Shown: positions 1 to 6,899, counted from the first letter of the stretch. The stretch: 11,715 nt of DNA from Bacteroidota bacterium (GCA_030691295.1 JAUYEQ010000091.1:1-11715); one strand, 5' to 3'. Numbers and translations: made by a program. Notes: generated from the sequence alone by a model not told the origin.

Positions 1-2
1 GA

Positions 3-74
3 ATCAAAGCTAAATTATTCTATTCCCCGAATCGCTGGTTAAAACTACGGAATTTGCTACTGAAAAAGAACTAA
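3..74 (+). CDS. Possible C-terminal tail of an upstream gene (partial)
   Basis: One frame is open from the window edge to a TAA at 72-74 and encodes 23 residues rich in Leu, Lys and Arg (reading IKAKLFYSPNRW, then LKLRNLLLKKN). The other two plus-strand frames stop earlier, at 40-42 and 11-13. A basic, leucine-rich tail is plausible for a protein end, but 23 codons could be open by chance, so product and reality are uncertain. The 83 bases between it and ettA contain a perfect 12-bp palindrome (AAAAGCGCTTTT, 87-98) that could be part of a terminator or an operator. Confidence 0.25.
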   Translation: MKAKLFYSPNRWLKLRNLLLKKN

Positions 75-157
75 TTTTGGTAACTCAAAAGCGCTTTTAG
101 ATAAGCCAACAGACAGATTTGATTAAAAACAGTTAAATAAAAAATAAATAAATATTT

Positions 158-1846
158 ATGGCAGACGATAAAAAGATTATTTTCTCGATGCATCGGGTAA
201 ATAAAACATTTCCACCGCAAAAACAGGTATTGAAAGATATTTCATTGTCATTTTACCTTGGTGCCAAAATCGGAATCATCGGGTTGAATGGTTCAGGTAA
301 ATCAACCTTGCTTAAAATTATTGCCGGACTTGAAAGTACCTATCTGGGAGATGTTGTTTTTGCTCCGGGATACACCGTCGATTACCTCGAACAGGATCCG
401 CAGCTCGACGAAACGAAAACAGTTAAGGAAATTGTTCAGGAAGGCGTTCAGGAAATTGTGGATGTTTTGAAGGCTTTCGAAGACATTAACTTGAAATTTG
501 GCGATCCTGATGTGTATGAAAATGCCGATTTAATGGACAAAATGATCGCAGAACAGGCGGTCCTTCAGGATAAAATTGATCATTTGGATGCATGGAACCT
601 GGATGCCAAACTCGAACGTGCGATGGATGCACTTCAATGTCCGCCTGACGATCAGCTTATCGGTGAACTTTCAGGAGGCGAACGCCGCAGGGTTGCATTG
701 TGCCGCCTTTTGCTGAAAGAACCTGATGTATTGTTGCTTGATGAGCCAACCAACCATTTGGATGCGGAATCAATTCAATGGCTTGAATTGCACCTTCAGC
801 AATACAAGGGAACAGTAATCTGTATTACTCACGACAGGTATTTCCTTGACAATGTTGCCGGTTGGATCTTAGAACTTGACCGCGGTGAAGGAATTCCATG
901 GAAAGGAAATTATTCATCATGGCTCGATCAGAAATCGAAACGTATGGAGCAGGAAGAAAAGGTGGCTTCGAAACGCCGCAAATCGCTGGAGAGGGAGCTC
1001 GAATGGATACGCATGGCGCCCAAAGCCCGTCAGGCAAAGTCGAAAGCCCGCATGGGTGCTTACGACCGCATGGTAAATGAAGATGTGAAATCAAAAGAAG
1101 AAAAACTCGAAATCTTTATCCCGAACGGACCACGTTTGGGTGAACGGGTAATCTCCGCGCAAGGTGTTTTAAAAGGTTACGGCGATCGCATATTGTTCGA
1201 GAACCTTGATTTTGTGCTTCCTCCAAACGGAATTGTTGGCGTTATAGGTCCAAATGGTGCCGGTAAAACTACCCTGTTTAAACTAATCATGGAATTGGAA
1301 AAGGCGGACAAAGGAACTTTTGAAGTGGGCGAGACCGTGAAACTTGCCTATGTCGATCAAACCCATAAAGCCATTGATCCTGAAAAGACAGTTTTTCAGG
1401 TAATTACCGGTGGAAGTGATTTGATTTCTATTGGAGGCAAGCAATTGAATGCCCGTGCATACGTTTCCCGATTCAATTTTGGTGGTGCCGATCAGGAAAA
1501 GAAATGCGGATACCTTTCTGGAGGGGAAAAGAACAGGTTGCATCTTGCATTGGCGTTGAAAGAAGAAGGAAACGTGCTGCTACTCGATGAGCCAACCAAT
1601 GATATTGATATCAATACTTTACGTGCTTTGGAAGAAGGCCTTGATAACTTTGCAGGTTGCGCCGTGGTGATTTCGCACGACCGCTGGTTCCTCGACCGCA
1701 TTGCCACTCATATTCTGGCATTCGAAGGCGATTCGAAAGTAGTTTTCTTCGAAGGAGGATTTACTGACTACGAAGAAAACCGCAAAAAGCGAATGGGCGA
1801 TGTTGGTCCAAAACGTGTGAAGTATAAAAAGTTGGTGAAAGATTAG
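158..1846 (+). CDS. ettA: EttA, energy-dependent translational throttle ABC-F ATPase
   Basis: This is a 562-residue ABC-F protein with two ATP-binding cassettes and no membrane segments, about the usual length for EttA. Cassette 1 has Walker A GLNGSGKST (42-50), signature LSGGERRRVA (171-180) and Walker B LLLDEPTNHLD with Glu196. Cassette 2 has GPNGAGKTT (364-372), LSGGEKNR (453-460) and LLLDEPTND with Glu478. The insert at about 90-140 matches the position of the EttA arm. The charged linker at about 245-320 corresponds to the P-site tRNA-interaction motif. In the known family, EttA binds the ribosomal E site and gates entry into elongation according to the ATP/ADP ratio. The ATG at 158 fits the family N-terminus; upstream is very AT-rich with no clear Shine-Dalgarno site. 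The last 23 codons plus terminator recur in diverged form at 2498-2658. Confidence is high because motifs and length agree throughout. Confidence 0.96.
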   Translation: MADDKKIIFSMHRVNKTFPPQKQVLKDISLSFYLGAKIGIIGLNGSGKSTLLKIIAGLESTYLGDVVFAPGYTVDYLEQDPQLDETKTVKEIVQEGVQEIVDVLKAFEDINLKFGDPDVYENADLMDKMIAEQAVLQDKIDHLDAWNLDAKLERAMDALQCPPDDQLIGELSGGERRRVALCRLLLKEPDVLLLDEPTNHLDAESIQWLELHLQQYKGTVICITHDRYFLDNVAGWILELDRGEGIPWKGNYSSWLDQKSKRMEQEEKVASKRRKSLERELEWIRMAPKARQAKSKARMGAYDRMVNEDVKSKEEKLEIFIPNGPRLGERVISAQGVLKGYGDRILFENLDFVLPPNGIVGVIGPNGAGKTTLFKLIMELEKADKGTFEVGETVKLAYVDQTHKAIDPEKTVFQVITGGSDLISIGGKQLNARAYVSRFNFGGADQEKKCGYLSGGEKNRLHLALALKEEGNVLLLDEPTNDIDINTLRALEEGLDNFAGCAVVISHDRWFLDRIATHILAFEGDSKVVFFEGGFTDYEENRKKRMGDVGPKRVKYKKLVKD

Positions 1847-1930
1847 GTTACTCAGCGGGTGACTTCAAGTCACCCGCTGAGTCGATAAAATACAGAAAAG
1901 TCCGGGGGGGTAATTGCTTCGGACTTTCTT
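1775..1930 (+). repeat. Direct repeat, copy 1 (ettA 3' end plus double hairpin)
   Basis: The block running from a GAAAACCG in the ettA 3' end through both terminator hairpins is matched in the same orientation at 2498-2658. Over the last 54 coding bases I count 42 identical positions. The hairpin section is similarly close, with a few small indels. Copy 1 is the intact end of ettA. Confidence 0.85.
1850..1930 (+). terminator. Tandem-hairpin terminator of ettA
   Basis: Two hairpins follow the ettA stop within 85 bases. The first has perfectly complementary 16-base arms, ACTCAGCGGGTGACTT at 1850-1865 and its complement at 1867-1882; the innermost pairs must open to form a loop. The second pairs AAAGTCCG (1897-1904) with CGGACTTT (1920-1927), has a 15-base loop that starts with a G-run, and leads into a T-rich stretch, as in an intrinsic terminator. 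A run of seven G (1904-1910) sits at the loop edge. The same two-hairpin design recurs at 2577-2658. Confidence 0.8.
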
Positions 1931-1974
1931 ATTTTCAAAGGTTTTTGAACGAGGAATATTTTCTGAAAGATTTG

Positions 1975-1982
1975 TATCTTTG
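1975..1982 (+). promoter_or_regulatory. Candidate TAnnTTTG -7 box for the DUF4160-DUF2442 pair
   Basis: TATCTTTG matches the Bacteroidota -7 consensus TAnnTTTG and lies 8 bases before the ATG at 1991, implying a very short leader. I see no convincing TTG -33 element at the usual 18-20 base spacing; the nearest TTTTTG (1942-1947) is too far upstream. Confidence 0.45.
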
Positions 1983-1990
1983 AAATAAAA

Positions 1991-2248
1991 ATGCCAGAAA
2001 TAAGCACATTTTACGGACTAATCATTTTAATGAACTTTAAGGATCATTCACCTCCTCATTTTCATGTTTGGTACGGTGAATATAAAGCTATTGTAACCAT
2101 TAAGGATGGAATTGTTAAAGGTGAAATGCCCCAAAGAGCATTGAAAATGATATTTGATTGGTTAGAACTTCATACTGATGAGCTATTAGAAGACTGGGAA
2201 TTAGCGCAAAAAGGCGACCCATTGAAAAGAATTGACCCATTAAAATAG
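1991..2248 (+). CDS. DUF4160 domain protein
   Basis: This 85-residue soluble protein has the hallmarks of DUF4160. It opens MPEISTFYG, then has the His/Pro motif DHSPPHFHVWYGEY (about residues 18-31), and ends with an acidic helix containing WLELHTDELLEDWELAQ. The whole domain is present, so it looks intact. Its stop is 4 bases before the ATG of the DUF2442 gene, so the two are almost certainly co-transcribed and probably translationally coupled. The molecular function of DUF4160 is not known to me. The small paired-gene layout resembles toxin-antitoxin modules, and such a role has been suggested for pairs like this, but nothing in the sequence shows toxicity. The pair sits between two copies of the ettA end, which suggests it arrived as a unit. 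Confidence 0.85.
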   Translation: MPEISTFYGLIILMNFKDHSPPHFHVWYGEYKAIVTIKDGIVKGEMPQRALKMIFDWLELHTDELLEDWELAQKGDPLKRIDPLK

Positions 2249-2252
2249 AATT

Positions 2253-2483
2253 ATGTTTTTGGAAGTATTAAGTGCCAAGTATTTAGGTGATTATAAAATC
2301 AACCTGCTTTTTAACAACGGTGAATATAAAACCGTTGATTTATTCGATAAGCTGACAGGCAAAGTATTTGAACCACTTAAAGACAAAGCTTATTTTCAGT
2401 CGTTTACTGTAAGATTTAATACGATTGAATGGAGCAATGGAGCTGACTTTGCACCAGAATATTTGTATGAGATTGGAAATTAA
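2253..2483 (+). CDS. DUF2442 domain protein
   Basis: This is a complete 76-residue protein of the DUF2442 family: an N-terminal beta-rich half (LEVLSAKYLGDYKINLLFNNGE), a central KxFEPLKD segment, and a typical ending around WSNGADFAPEYLYEIG. It follows the DUF4160 gene by 4 bases as the second gene of the pair. DUF2442 proteins are often found next to DUF4160 proteins, which supports treating the two as partners that may bind each other. I cannot say from sequence which would be toxin or antitoxin, or whether either is. Fourteen bases after its stop, ettA-like sequence resumes, so the cassette boundary lies at or near 2484-2498. Confidence 0.85.
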   Translation: MFLEVLSAKYLGDYKINLLFNNGEYKTVDLFDKLTGKVFEPLKDKAYFQSFTVRFNTIEWSNGADFAPEYLYEIGN

Positions 2484-2497
2484 ATAATCACGGATTA

Positions 2498-2571
2498 GAA
2501 AACCGTATAAAGAGAGAATGGGCGGTGTTGATCCGCATCGGGTGAAATACAAAAAACTGGCTAAAGATTAG
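2498..2571 (+). pseudogene. Detached second copy of the ettA 3' end
   Basis: From 2518 the sequence reads MGGVDPHRVKYKKLAKD and TAG, against MGDVGPKRVKYKKLVKD in ettA: 13 of 17 residues identical. At DNA level 42 of 54 bases agree. Six of the twelve differences are synonymous and lie in six different codons, so both copies appear to have diverged while still coding in a working ettA. Just upstream, homology continues (GAAAACCG at 2498) but with a 2-base insertion that breaks the frame. There is no start signal or body for this copy. It is best read as the tail of a different or displaced ettA allele left on the far side of the DUF4160-DUF2442 cassette. Confidence 0.8.
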
Positions 2572-2576
2572 GTTTT

Positions 2577-2658
2577 ACTCAGGGGGTGACTCAAAGTCAC
2601 CCCCTGAGTCGATAAATTACGAAAAGGTCCGCGACAGGTAATCGTTTCGGACTTTTTT
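2577..2658 (+). terminator. Second copy of the tandem-hairpin terminator
   Basis: Hairpin 1 has 15-base arms (ACTCAGGGGGTGACT at 2577-2591, its complement at 2595-2609) with a 3-base CAA loop. Hairpin 2 pairs AAGGTCCG (2624-2631) with CGGACTTT (2648-2655) through one G-U pair and runs into six T. A C-G pair in the stem of the first copy is a G-C pair here, so both arms changed together. It now lies where it would terminate the DUF4160-DUF2442 transcript. Confidence 0.8.
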
Positions 2659-2725
2659 ATGAAATCTCGATTATGATATTTTGGATAGTCAAAAAGTTCA
2701 ACAAAAATTGTTTTATCAATTAGTT

Positions 2726-3202
2726 ATGCTCAAAATTGTTTCCTCAAAATTGCTCTCAGAGTTGAGCCAAAAGGCCGAAATCTCGTCACGAAAACGCCTA
2801 AATCAAAACTTTCACGAAGATTTGGCTGATCCGATCAACCGGATGTTGAATGCTTTTGAACCCGGAACGTATATTCAGCCACACAAACATGAAAATCCTG
2901 ATAAACGCGAAGTTTTTATTGTTTTGCGTGGAAGCCTGGTGGTAGTGATTTTTGATGATTCTGGAAATCCGCTTGATTTTATTTTACTTGATACTGCGAA
3001 GGGAAACTACGCCATTGAAGTACCGCCTGGAGCTTGGCACAACGTTGTTTCACTCGAATCGGGAACAGTTGTTTATGAGATCAAAGATGGCCCGTACATT
3101 CAAATATCGGATAAAAATTTTGCTTCGTGGGCTCCCAAAGAAGGTCATCCTGATTGCGATCAATACCTCAAGAAACTGACAGAACAATATTATCGTCTAT
3201 AA
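2726..3202 (+). CDS. WbuC-family cupin-fold metalloprotein
   Basis: This is a 158-residue single-domain cupin without signal peptide or membrane segment. After an N-terminal helix it has [18 protein letters not shown] (24-41), then the first cupin motif [20 protein letters not shown] (45-64), giving likely metal ligands His53, His55 and Glu62. The second motif PPGAWHNV (100-107) supplies His105. This layout is that of WbuC-type cupins, which were named from O-antigen loci; their reaction is not established. I start at the ATG at 2726 because it matches the family N-terminus ([10 protein letters not shown]). A TTG at 2681 would add 15 residues without family support. No polysaccharide genes surround it, so the O-antigen link does not apply here. 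It is 67 bases upstream of hisS, with no terminator visible between them. Confidence 0.82.
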   Translation: MLKIVSSKLLSELSQKAEISSRKRLNQNFHEDLADPINRMLNAFEPGTYIQPHKHENPDKREVFIVLRGSLVVVIFDDSGNPLDFILLDTAKGNYAIEVPPGAWHNVVSLESGTVVYEIKDGPYIQISDKNFASWAPKEGHPDCDQYLKKLTEQYYRL

Positions 3203-3217
3203 ATACTGCGTTCGATG

Positions 3218-3246
3218 TTGGTATAACCTGAATTTCCTTAATTTTG
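3218..3246 (+). promoter_or_regulatory. Candidate promoter of hisS
   Basis: TTG at 3218-3220 and TAATTTTG at 3239-3246 (an exact TAnnTTTG match) are separated by 18 bases, close to the -33/-7 spacing of Bacteroidota housekeeping promoters. Transcription would start near 3252, leaving a short leader before the ATG at 3270. This suggests hisS is transcribed independently of the upstream cupin gene. Confidence 0.6.
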
Positions 3247-3269
3247 CGCCTTCAGAAAAAATTGAACAC

Positions 3270-4634
3270 ATGGCACAGAAACCTTCGATTCCAAAAGGAA
3301 CACGCGATTTTTCACCGGTTGAAATGACCAACCGGAACTATATTTTTGACTCGATTAAAAGTATTTTCAGACTGTACGGATTTCAACCCATTGAAACTCC
3401 GGCAATGGAAAACCTATCGACCTTGATGGGGAAATACGGTGAAGAAGGTGACAAGCTGCTGTTCAAAATTCTGAATTCGGGCGATTTTGCCGCTGCCCCA
3501 GCCGAACAGGAATTGCTGGAACGAAACAGCATCCGGCTCACCCATAAAATTTCGGAAAAGGGTTTGCGATATGATCTCACGGTGCCTTTTGCCCGTTACG
3601 TGGTTCAATATAGAAACGACATTTCATTTCCGTTTAAACGCTACCAGATTCAGCCTGTTTGGCGCGCCGATCGCCCGCAGAAAGGCCGTTACCGTGAGTT
3701 TTACCAGTGCGACGTTGACATTGTTGGCAGCGATTCGTTGCTCAACGAAATGGAACTTGTTCAGATTGTTGATGCGGTTTTCACCAGGCTGAAAATCAAT
3801 ACGGTTGTAAAAATCAATAACCGTAAAATATTGGCTGGAATTGCTGAAGTGATTGGCGAAAAAGACCGGATTGTGGATATCACCGTTGCAATCGACAAGT
3901 TGGATAAAATTGGTCTGGAAAAAGTAAATGAGGAATTGCTCGAAAAAGGGATTCCGCAAGTGGCTGTTGATAAACTTCAGCCGATACTGCATTTGTCGGG
4001 TTCTGTTTCCGAAAAATTAGCACAACTTGAATCTGCCATTGGTCAATCGGAAAACGGTGCAAAAGGAATCGCCGAAATGCGCACTTTGTTTGCCTACCTC
4101 GCACCCTTCAAATTAACCACTGAAGTTGAATTGGATCTGACACTTGCCCGTGGATTGAATTATTATACCGGAGCCATTTTCGAGGTAAAGGCAAAAGATG
4201 TGGCAATGGGTAGCATCTGTGGAGGTGGCCGCTACGACGACCTGACCGGAATTTTTGGTATGCCAGGCGTTTCAGGAGTTGGAATTTCATTCGGCGCCGA
4301 CCGTATTTACGATGTGCTCACACAATTGCAATTGTTCCCTTCGGCAACAGTCGATTCAACCAAATTAATGTTTGTAAATCTTGGTATTGCCGAAGAAGCT
4401 TTCTGTTTGCCGGTTTTGGCAGAGGTCAGGAAAGCCGGAATCAACGCGGAAATTTTCCCTGATCAGAGCAAAATGAAAAAGCAAATGACCTGGGCAAACA
4501 GTAAAAATATCCCGTTTGTGGCAATTGTTGGCGAAGACGAACTTGCACAAGGCAAAATAAACCTGAAAAATATGCTTTCCGGCGACCAGCAACTGGTCGA
4601 TGCACAGGAACTGATAAAAATCCTTTCCGCATAA
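3270..4634 (+). CDS. hisS: Histidyl-tRNA synthetase (HisRS)
   Basis: This 454-residue class II synthetase charges tRNA-His with histidine in the cytoplasm. The N-terminus has the family sequence KGTRDFSP (9-16). Motif 1 lies around GFQPIETP (37-44). Motif 2 is [21 protein letters not shown] (124-144). The histidine-specific loop [10 protein letters not shown] is at 292-301, followed by [12 protein letters not shown] (314-325). Motif 3 is [15 protein letters not shown] (336-350) with its conserved Arg. The C-terminal anticodon-binding domain spans about 365-454. Length is slightly above that of E. coli HisRS (about 424), mainly in the catalytic core. A matching promoter lies just upstream and a palindromic terminator candidate just downstream, so it is probably monocistronic. 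hutH, the first enzyme of histidine breakdown, comes next, but nothing shows co-regulation. Confidence 0.96.
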   Translation: MAQKPSIPKGTRDFSPVEMTNRNYIFDSIKSIFRLYGFQPIETPAMENLSTLMGKYGEEGDKLLFKILNSGDFAAAPAEQELLERNSIRLTHKISEKGLRYDLTVPFARYVVQYRNDISFPFKRYQIQPVWRADRPQKGRYREFYQCDVDIVGSDSLLNEMELVQIVDAVFTRLKINTVVKINNRKILAGIAEVIGEKDRIVDITVAIDKLDKIGLEKVNEELLEKGIPQVAVDKLQPILHLSGSVSEKLAQLESAIGQSENGAKGIAEMRTLFAYLAPFKLTTEVELDLTLARGLNYYTGAIFEVKAKDVAMGSICGGGRYDDLTGIFGMPGVSGVGISFGADRIYDVLTQLQLFPSATVDSTKLMFVNLGIAEEAFCLPVLAEVRKAGINAEIFPDQSKMKKQMTWANSKNIPFVAIVGEDELAQGKINLKNMLSGDQQLVDAQELIKILSA

Positions 4635-4650
4635 AATTCGTTTGTGTTAC

Positions 4651-4681
4651 TTCCTGAAAATTTTCAGGAATGATCTTTTTA
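4651..4681 (+). terminator. Palindromic terminator candidate after hisS
   Basis: TTCCTGAAAA followed directly by TTTTCAGGAA forms a perfect 20-bp palindrome (4651-4670), which would fold as a TTCCTGA/TCAGGAA stem with an AT loop. A T-run follows at 4676-4680. The stem is modest in GC, so termination strength is uncertain. Confidence 0.5.
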
Positions 4682-4730
4682 CTCAAAGAATACAGGTTTT
4701 CAAAATCCATTGGGGGCGACATCCGCTGTC

Positions 4731-4747
4731 CCTGAATATCTCATTAG
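4731..4747 (+). repeat. 17-base dispersed repeat, copy A
   Basis: CCTGAATATCTCATTAG here and CCTGAATATCTTATTAG at 7431-7447 agree at 16 of 17 positions in the same orientation. Both are intergenic, and both lie near an AGCGGA hexamer (reverse strand here at about 4722-4727, forward strand at 7449-7454). It may be a fragment of a dispersed repeat. Confidence 0.4.
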
Positions 4748-4781
4748 TTCCAGGTTTCAGGTTCCAAGTTTCAAGTTTTGC
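4747..4781 (+). repeat. Heptanucleotide repeat block 1 (GTTYCAR)
   Basis: Four consecutive 7-base units (4747-4774) fit GTTYCAR with no gaps, and a fifth degraded unit (GTTTTGC) follows. This is part of the 269-bp gap between hisS and hutH. The block is non-coding: the only long frame over it also runs through the neighbouring low-complexity DNA. Confidence 0.7.
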
Positions 4782-4816
4782 CTTGAACGTGCGTAATCCG
4801 AATTCTGGATTGTTTC

Positions 4817-4837
4817 TTTATTTCTTATTTCTTATTT
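4817..4837 (+). repeat. Heptanucleotide repeat block 2 (YTTATTT)
   Basis: Three consecutive 7-base units fit YTTATTT (TTTATTT once, CTTATTT twice). The block starts exactly 70 bases (ten units) after block 1, so it is in the same 7-base register. Confidence 0.6.
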
Positions 4838-4844
4838 TTTCTTC

Positions 4845-4879
4845 GATATTCAATATTGGTTATTGAGTATTGGATATTT
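4845..4879 (+). repeat. Heptanucleotide repeat block 3 (core TATTG)
   Basis: Five consecutive 7-base units share the pattern NNTATTB, mostly ending TATTG (GATATTC, AATATTG, GTTATTG, AGTATTG, GATATTT). It starts 28 bases (four units) after block 2, again in register. It ends 24 bases before the hutH ATG, so the hutH promoter probably lies within or next to it. No clear -33/-7 pair was found there. Confidence 0.65.
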
Positions 4880-4903
4880 TCCAAACATAAAAACAATACC
4901 CTT

Positions 4904-6403
4904 ATGCAAAGAGAAATTCATTATATATCGCCTGAACAGCTTACCTATCCAATTATTGAGCAAATTCTGGAGCACCGGAAGATGCTGGTACTTTCAGAAG
5001 AATCAGTTGCCCTGATTGAAAAAAGCAAAGCGTATCTCGACCGGAAAATGAGCGAAACCGATGGCCCTTTGTACGGCATTAATACCGGTTTTGGCGCGCT
5101 GTGCAATATTGAAGTTTCAAAAGATGATTTAAGCAAATTGCAGGAGAACCTGGTAATTTCACATGCCTGCAATCTCGGCCCCGAAATTCCGCAGGATGTG
5201 GTTCGGTTGATGCTTTTATTGAAAGCACATGCACTTGCAAAAGGAAATTCTGCTGTTCAGTTGATCACTGTCCAACGGATTCTGGATTTATACAATAACG
5301 ACATTTTATCGATTGTGTGTGAACAAGGTTCGCTCGGGGCAAGCGGAGATTTGGCTCCACTGGCAAAACTGTTTCTGCCATTACTCGGTTTGGGCGAAGT
5401 TTATCACCACGGAATCAAAAAATCAGCATCCGAAGTGTTGATGGAAATGGGGTGGGAGCCGATCCGACTTCAGGCAAAAGAAGGATTGGCTTTGCTGAAC
5501 GGAACTCAGTTTATGAGCGCCCATGCAGTTTTTACTCTCCTGAAAGCTTTCCGGTTGCTCGATTATGCAGATATCATTGGAGCTTTGTCGCTCGATAGTT
5601 TTGATGGACTGATCGAACCATTTATGTCTCAGGTTCAGGAAATCAGGCCACATCCGGGGCAGATAAAAACTGCTGCCAATTTTAGAACCCTGCTCGAAGG
5701 CAGCGAAATGATCAGCCGTAAAAAAGCGCATGTTCAGGATCCGTATTCTTTCCGGTGCATTCCGCAAGTTCATGGCGCTGTGAAGGACGCGGTGAATTAT
5801 GTGGCCGGCGTAGTCGAAACTGAAATCAATTCAGTAACTGATAACCCAACTGTTTTCCCGGATGATGACCTGATTATTTCAGGAGGAAACTTCCATGGCG
5901 AACCGCTGGCTTTGTCTCTGGACTTTCTGGCCATTGCGTTGTCCGAAATTGGTAGTATTTCTGAAAGGCGCACCTACCGGCTAATTTCGGGTGATCATCA
6001 GCTTCCGGAGTTTCTGGTAGCCAATCCGGGCCTGAATTCAGGATTTATGATTCCGCAATATGCTGCGGCATCCATTGTTAGTCAGAACAAACAGTTGAGC
6101 ACGCCGGCTTCGGTTGATTCAATTCCATCGTCGAACGAGCAGGAAGACCATGTGAGTATGGGCGGAAATGCAGCGACCAAAGCGTTGAAAGTCGCCACCA
6201 ATATTTACAGTATTCTGGCCATCGAACTGTACAATGCCGCACAGGCCATGGAATTCAGACGACCTGCAAAGTCTTCTGTTTATCTTGAAAGTTTTCTGGC
6301 CGATTACCGGCAGGTAGTTTCGTTCGTTAAAGAAGACACGCTGATGTATGTCGGGATCAATAAAACCATAGCGTTTCTGGAAAAGGGGAAATACATTTTG
6401 TAG
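4904..6403 (+). CDS. hutH: Histidine ammonia-lyase (histidase)
   Basis: This 499-residue enzyme removes ammonia from L-histidine to give urocanate, the first step of histidine breakdown. The ASG triad that cyclises into the MIO electrophile is at 146-148 in GSLGASGDLAPLA. Tyr57 lies in YGINTGFG, and SVTDNPTVF and GGNFHGEP follow later. Ser86-His87 in LVISHACN and the QEDHVSMG motif near residue 410 mark a histidase; tyrosine ammonia-lyases of flexirubin clusters have a different residue set there. I start at the ATG at 4904 (MQREIHYISP), giving the usual family length. An upstream GTG/ATG-type start at 4856 would add 16 unlikely residues encoded by the repeat-rich DNA. No hutU, hutI or hutG is present in the window, so the rest of the pathway must be encoded elsewhere. 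Confidence 0.95.
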   Translation: MQREIHYISPEQLTYPIIEQILEHRKMLVLSEESVALIEKSKAYLDRKMSETDGPLYGINTGFGALCNIEVSKDDLSKLQENLVISHACNLGPEIPQDVVRLMLLLKAHALAKGNSAVQLITVQRILDLYNNDILSIVCEQGSLGASGDLAPLAKLFLPLLGLGEVYHHGIKKSASEVLMEMGWEPIRLQAKEGLALLNGTQFMSAHAVFTLLKAFRLLDYADIIGALSLDSFDGLIEPFMSQVQEIRPHPGQIKTAANFRTLLEGSEMISRKKAHVQDPYSFRCIPQVHGAVKDAVNYVAGVVETEINSVTDNPTVFPDDDLIISGGNFHGEPLALSLDFLAIALSEIGSISERRTYRLISGDHQLPEFLVANPGLNSGFMIPQYAAASIVSQNKQLSTPASVDSIPSSNEQEDHVSMGGNAATKALKVATNIYSILAIELYNAAQAMEFRRPAKSSVYLESFLADYRQVVSFVKEDTLMYVGINKTIAFLEKGKYIL

Positions 6404-6408
6404 CATAA

Positions 6409-6433
6409 AAAAAGCCGGAATCTCCGGCTTTTT
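6409..6433. terminator. Bidirectional terminator between hutH and the Spy-like gene
   Basis: AAAAAGCCGGA (6409-6419) and TCCGGCTTTTT (6423-6433) form a perfect 11-bp stem with a 3-base ATC loop. The A-run on one side and T-run on the other make it an intrinsic terminator on both strands. It serves the convergent ends of hutH (stop 6403) and the minus-strand gene (stop 6435). Confidence 0.92.
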
Positions 6434-6434
6434 A

Positions 6435-6893
6435 CTATTCTCCCCTTTTCCCTCTTTTATATTCCCTGATCAAATGTGACCTGAATTCATTTTCGGTTCG
6501 GTACATCATCAGTACTTTTTTCTTTGGCAATATTTTAAGAAATTGTTTGTTGTATTCTTTCAACAACATGGCTTCTTTTTCGAAAGAACCGATGTAATTG
6601 TTGGTAAGTTTTTCGATTTCTGAATCCGATAATTTTGCAAAATCTTCGTCCGACATCCGTTCAAATTCGTGGATCTGCCGTTTAATGTCAAATCTTTTCT
6701 TTTCAAATTCGTTGTAAACCGGCCAGAAAGCCTGTGCTTCCGCTGGTTTTAAATCGAGCTTGCTAGTAAAAAAAGATATTTTTTCAGCCTTTATTTTTTC
6801 GAACATTTCCGGATTTCCGCCTCTTCTTTCCTGGGCATTAAGGCCAGTAAGGCAGAAAATCGTGAGAATAATAACTGTATATAACTTCTTCAT
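6435..6893 (-). CDS. Spy/CpxP-like periplasmic protein of a sigma-factor operon
   Basis: This 152-residue protein begins with a clear signal peptide (MKKLYTVIILTIFCLTGLNA, cleavage likely near residue 20) and is then almost wholly helical and highly charged. Segment LDLKPAEAQAFWPVYNEFEKKR (46-67) matches the 'L.L...A..FWP.Y..F...R' pattern of Bacteroidota Spy/CpxP-like proteins. A later stretch (about 110-138) repeats the charged helical character. In the family such proteins act in the periplasm as chaperones or stress sensors. It is the third gene of the sigma operon, starting 6 bases after the middle gene ends, so the coupling is tight. I see no Cys after the signal peptide and only two His (75, 140), so a metal-sensing role like CnrX has no direct support. 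It could sense envelope stress or be an effector of the regulon. Confidence 0.75.
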   Translation of the reverse strand: MKKLYTVIILTIFCLTGLNAQERRGGNPEMFEKIKAEKISFFTSKLDLKPAEAQAFWPVYNEFEKKRFDIKRQIHEFERMSDEDFAKLSDSEIEKLTNNYIGSFEKEAMLLKEYNKQFLKILPKKKVLMMYRTENEFRSHLIREYKRGKRGE

Positions 6894-6899
6894 GGCTTT

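Larger units (their letters stand above)
2498..2658 (+). repeat. Direct repeat, copy 2 (ettA tail plus double hairpin)
   Basis: This is the partner of the block at 1775-1930, in the same orientation about 720 bases downstream. Both the coding tail and the two hairpins are retained in order, so the shared unit is larger than a mobile palindromic hairpin alone. The two copies bracket the DUF4160-DUF2442 pair. Confidence 0.85.

Noticed and set aside
1904..1910. Run of seven G as a phase-variable tract
   Set aside because: It lies in the loop of a terminator hairpin outside any coding frame and has no counterpart in the second copy, so no switching of a gene is implied.
2681..2725. Longer form of the cupin starting at TTG 2681
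   Set aside because: The extra 15 residues do not match the family N-terminus and lie immediately after the terminator; the ATG at 2726 is the better start.
4642..4866. A 74-codon plus-strand open frame between hisS and hutH
   Set aside because: It runs through the palindromic terminator and the heptad repeats, its product has no recognisable family features, and its openness is explained by low-complexity DNA.
3270..6403. hisS next to hutH as a histidine-related gene cluster
   Set aside because: Separate promoter and terminator signals, a 269-bp repeat-filled gap and absence of other hut genes make functional linkage unsupported; adjacency may be chance.
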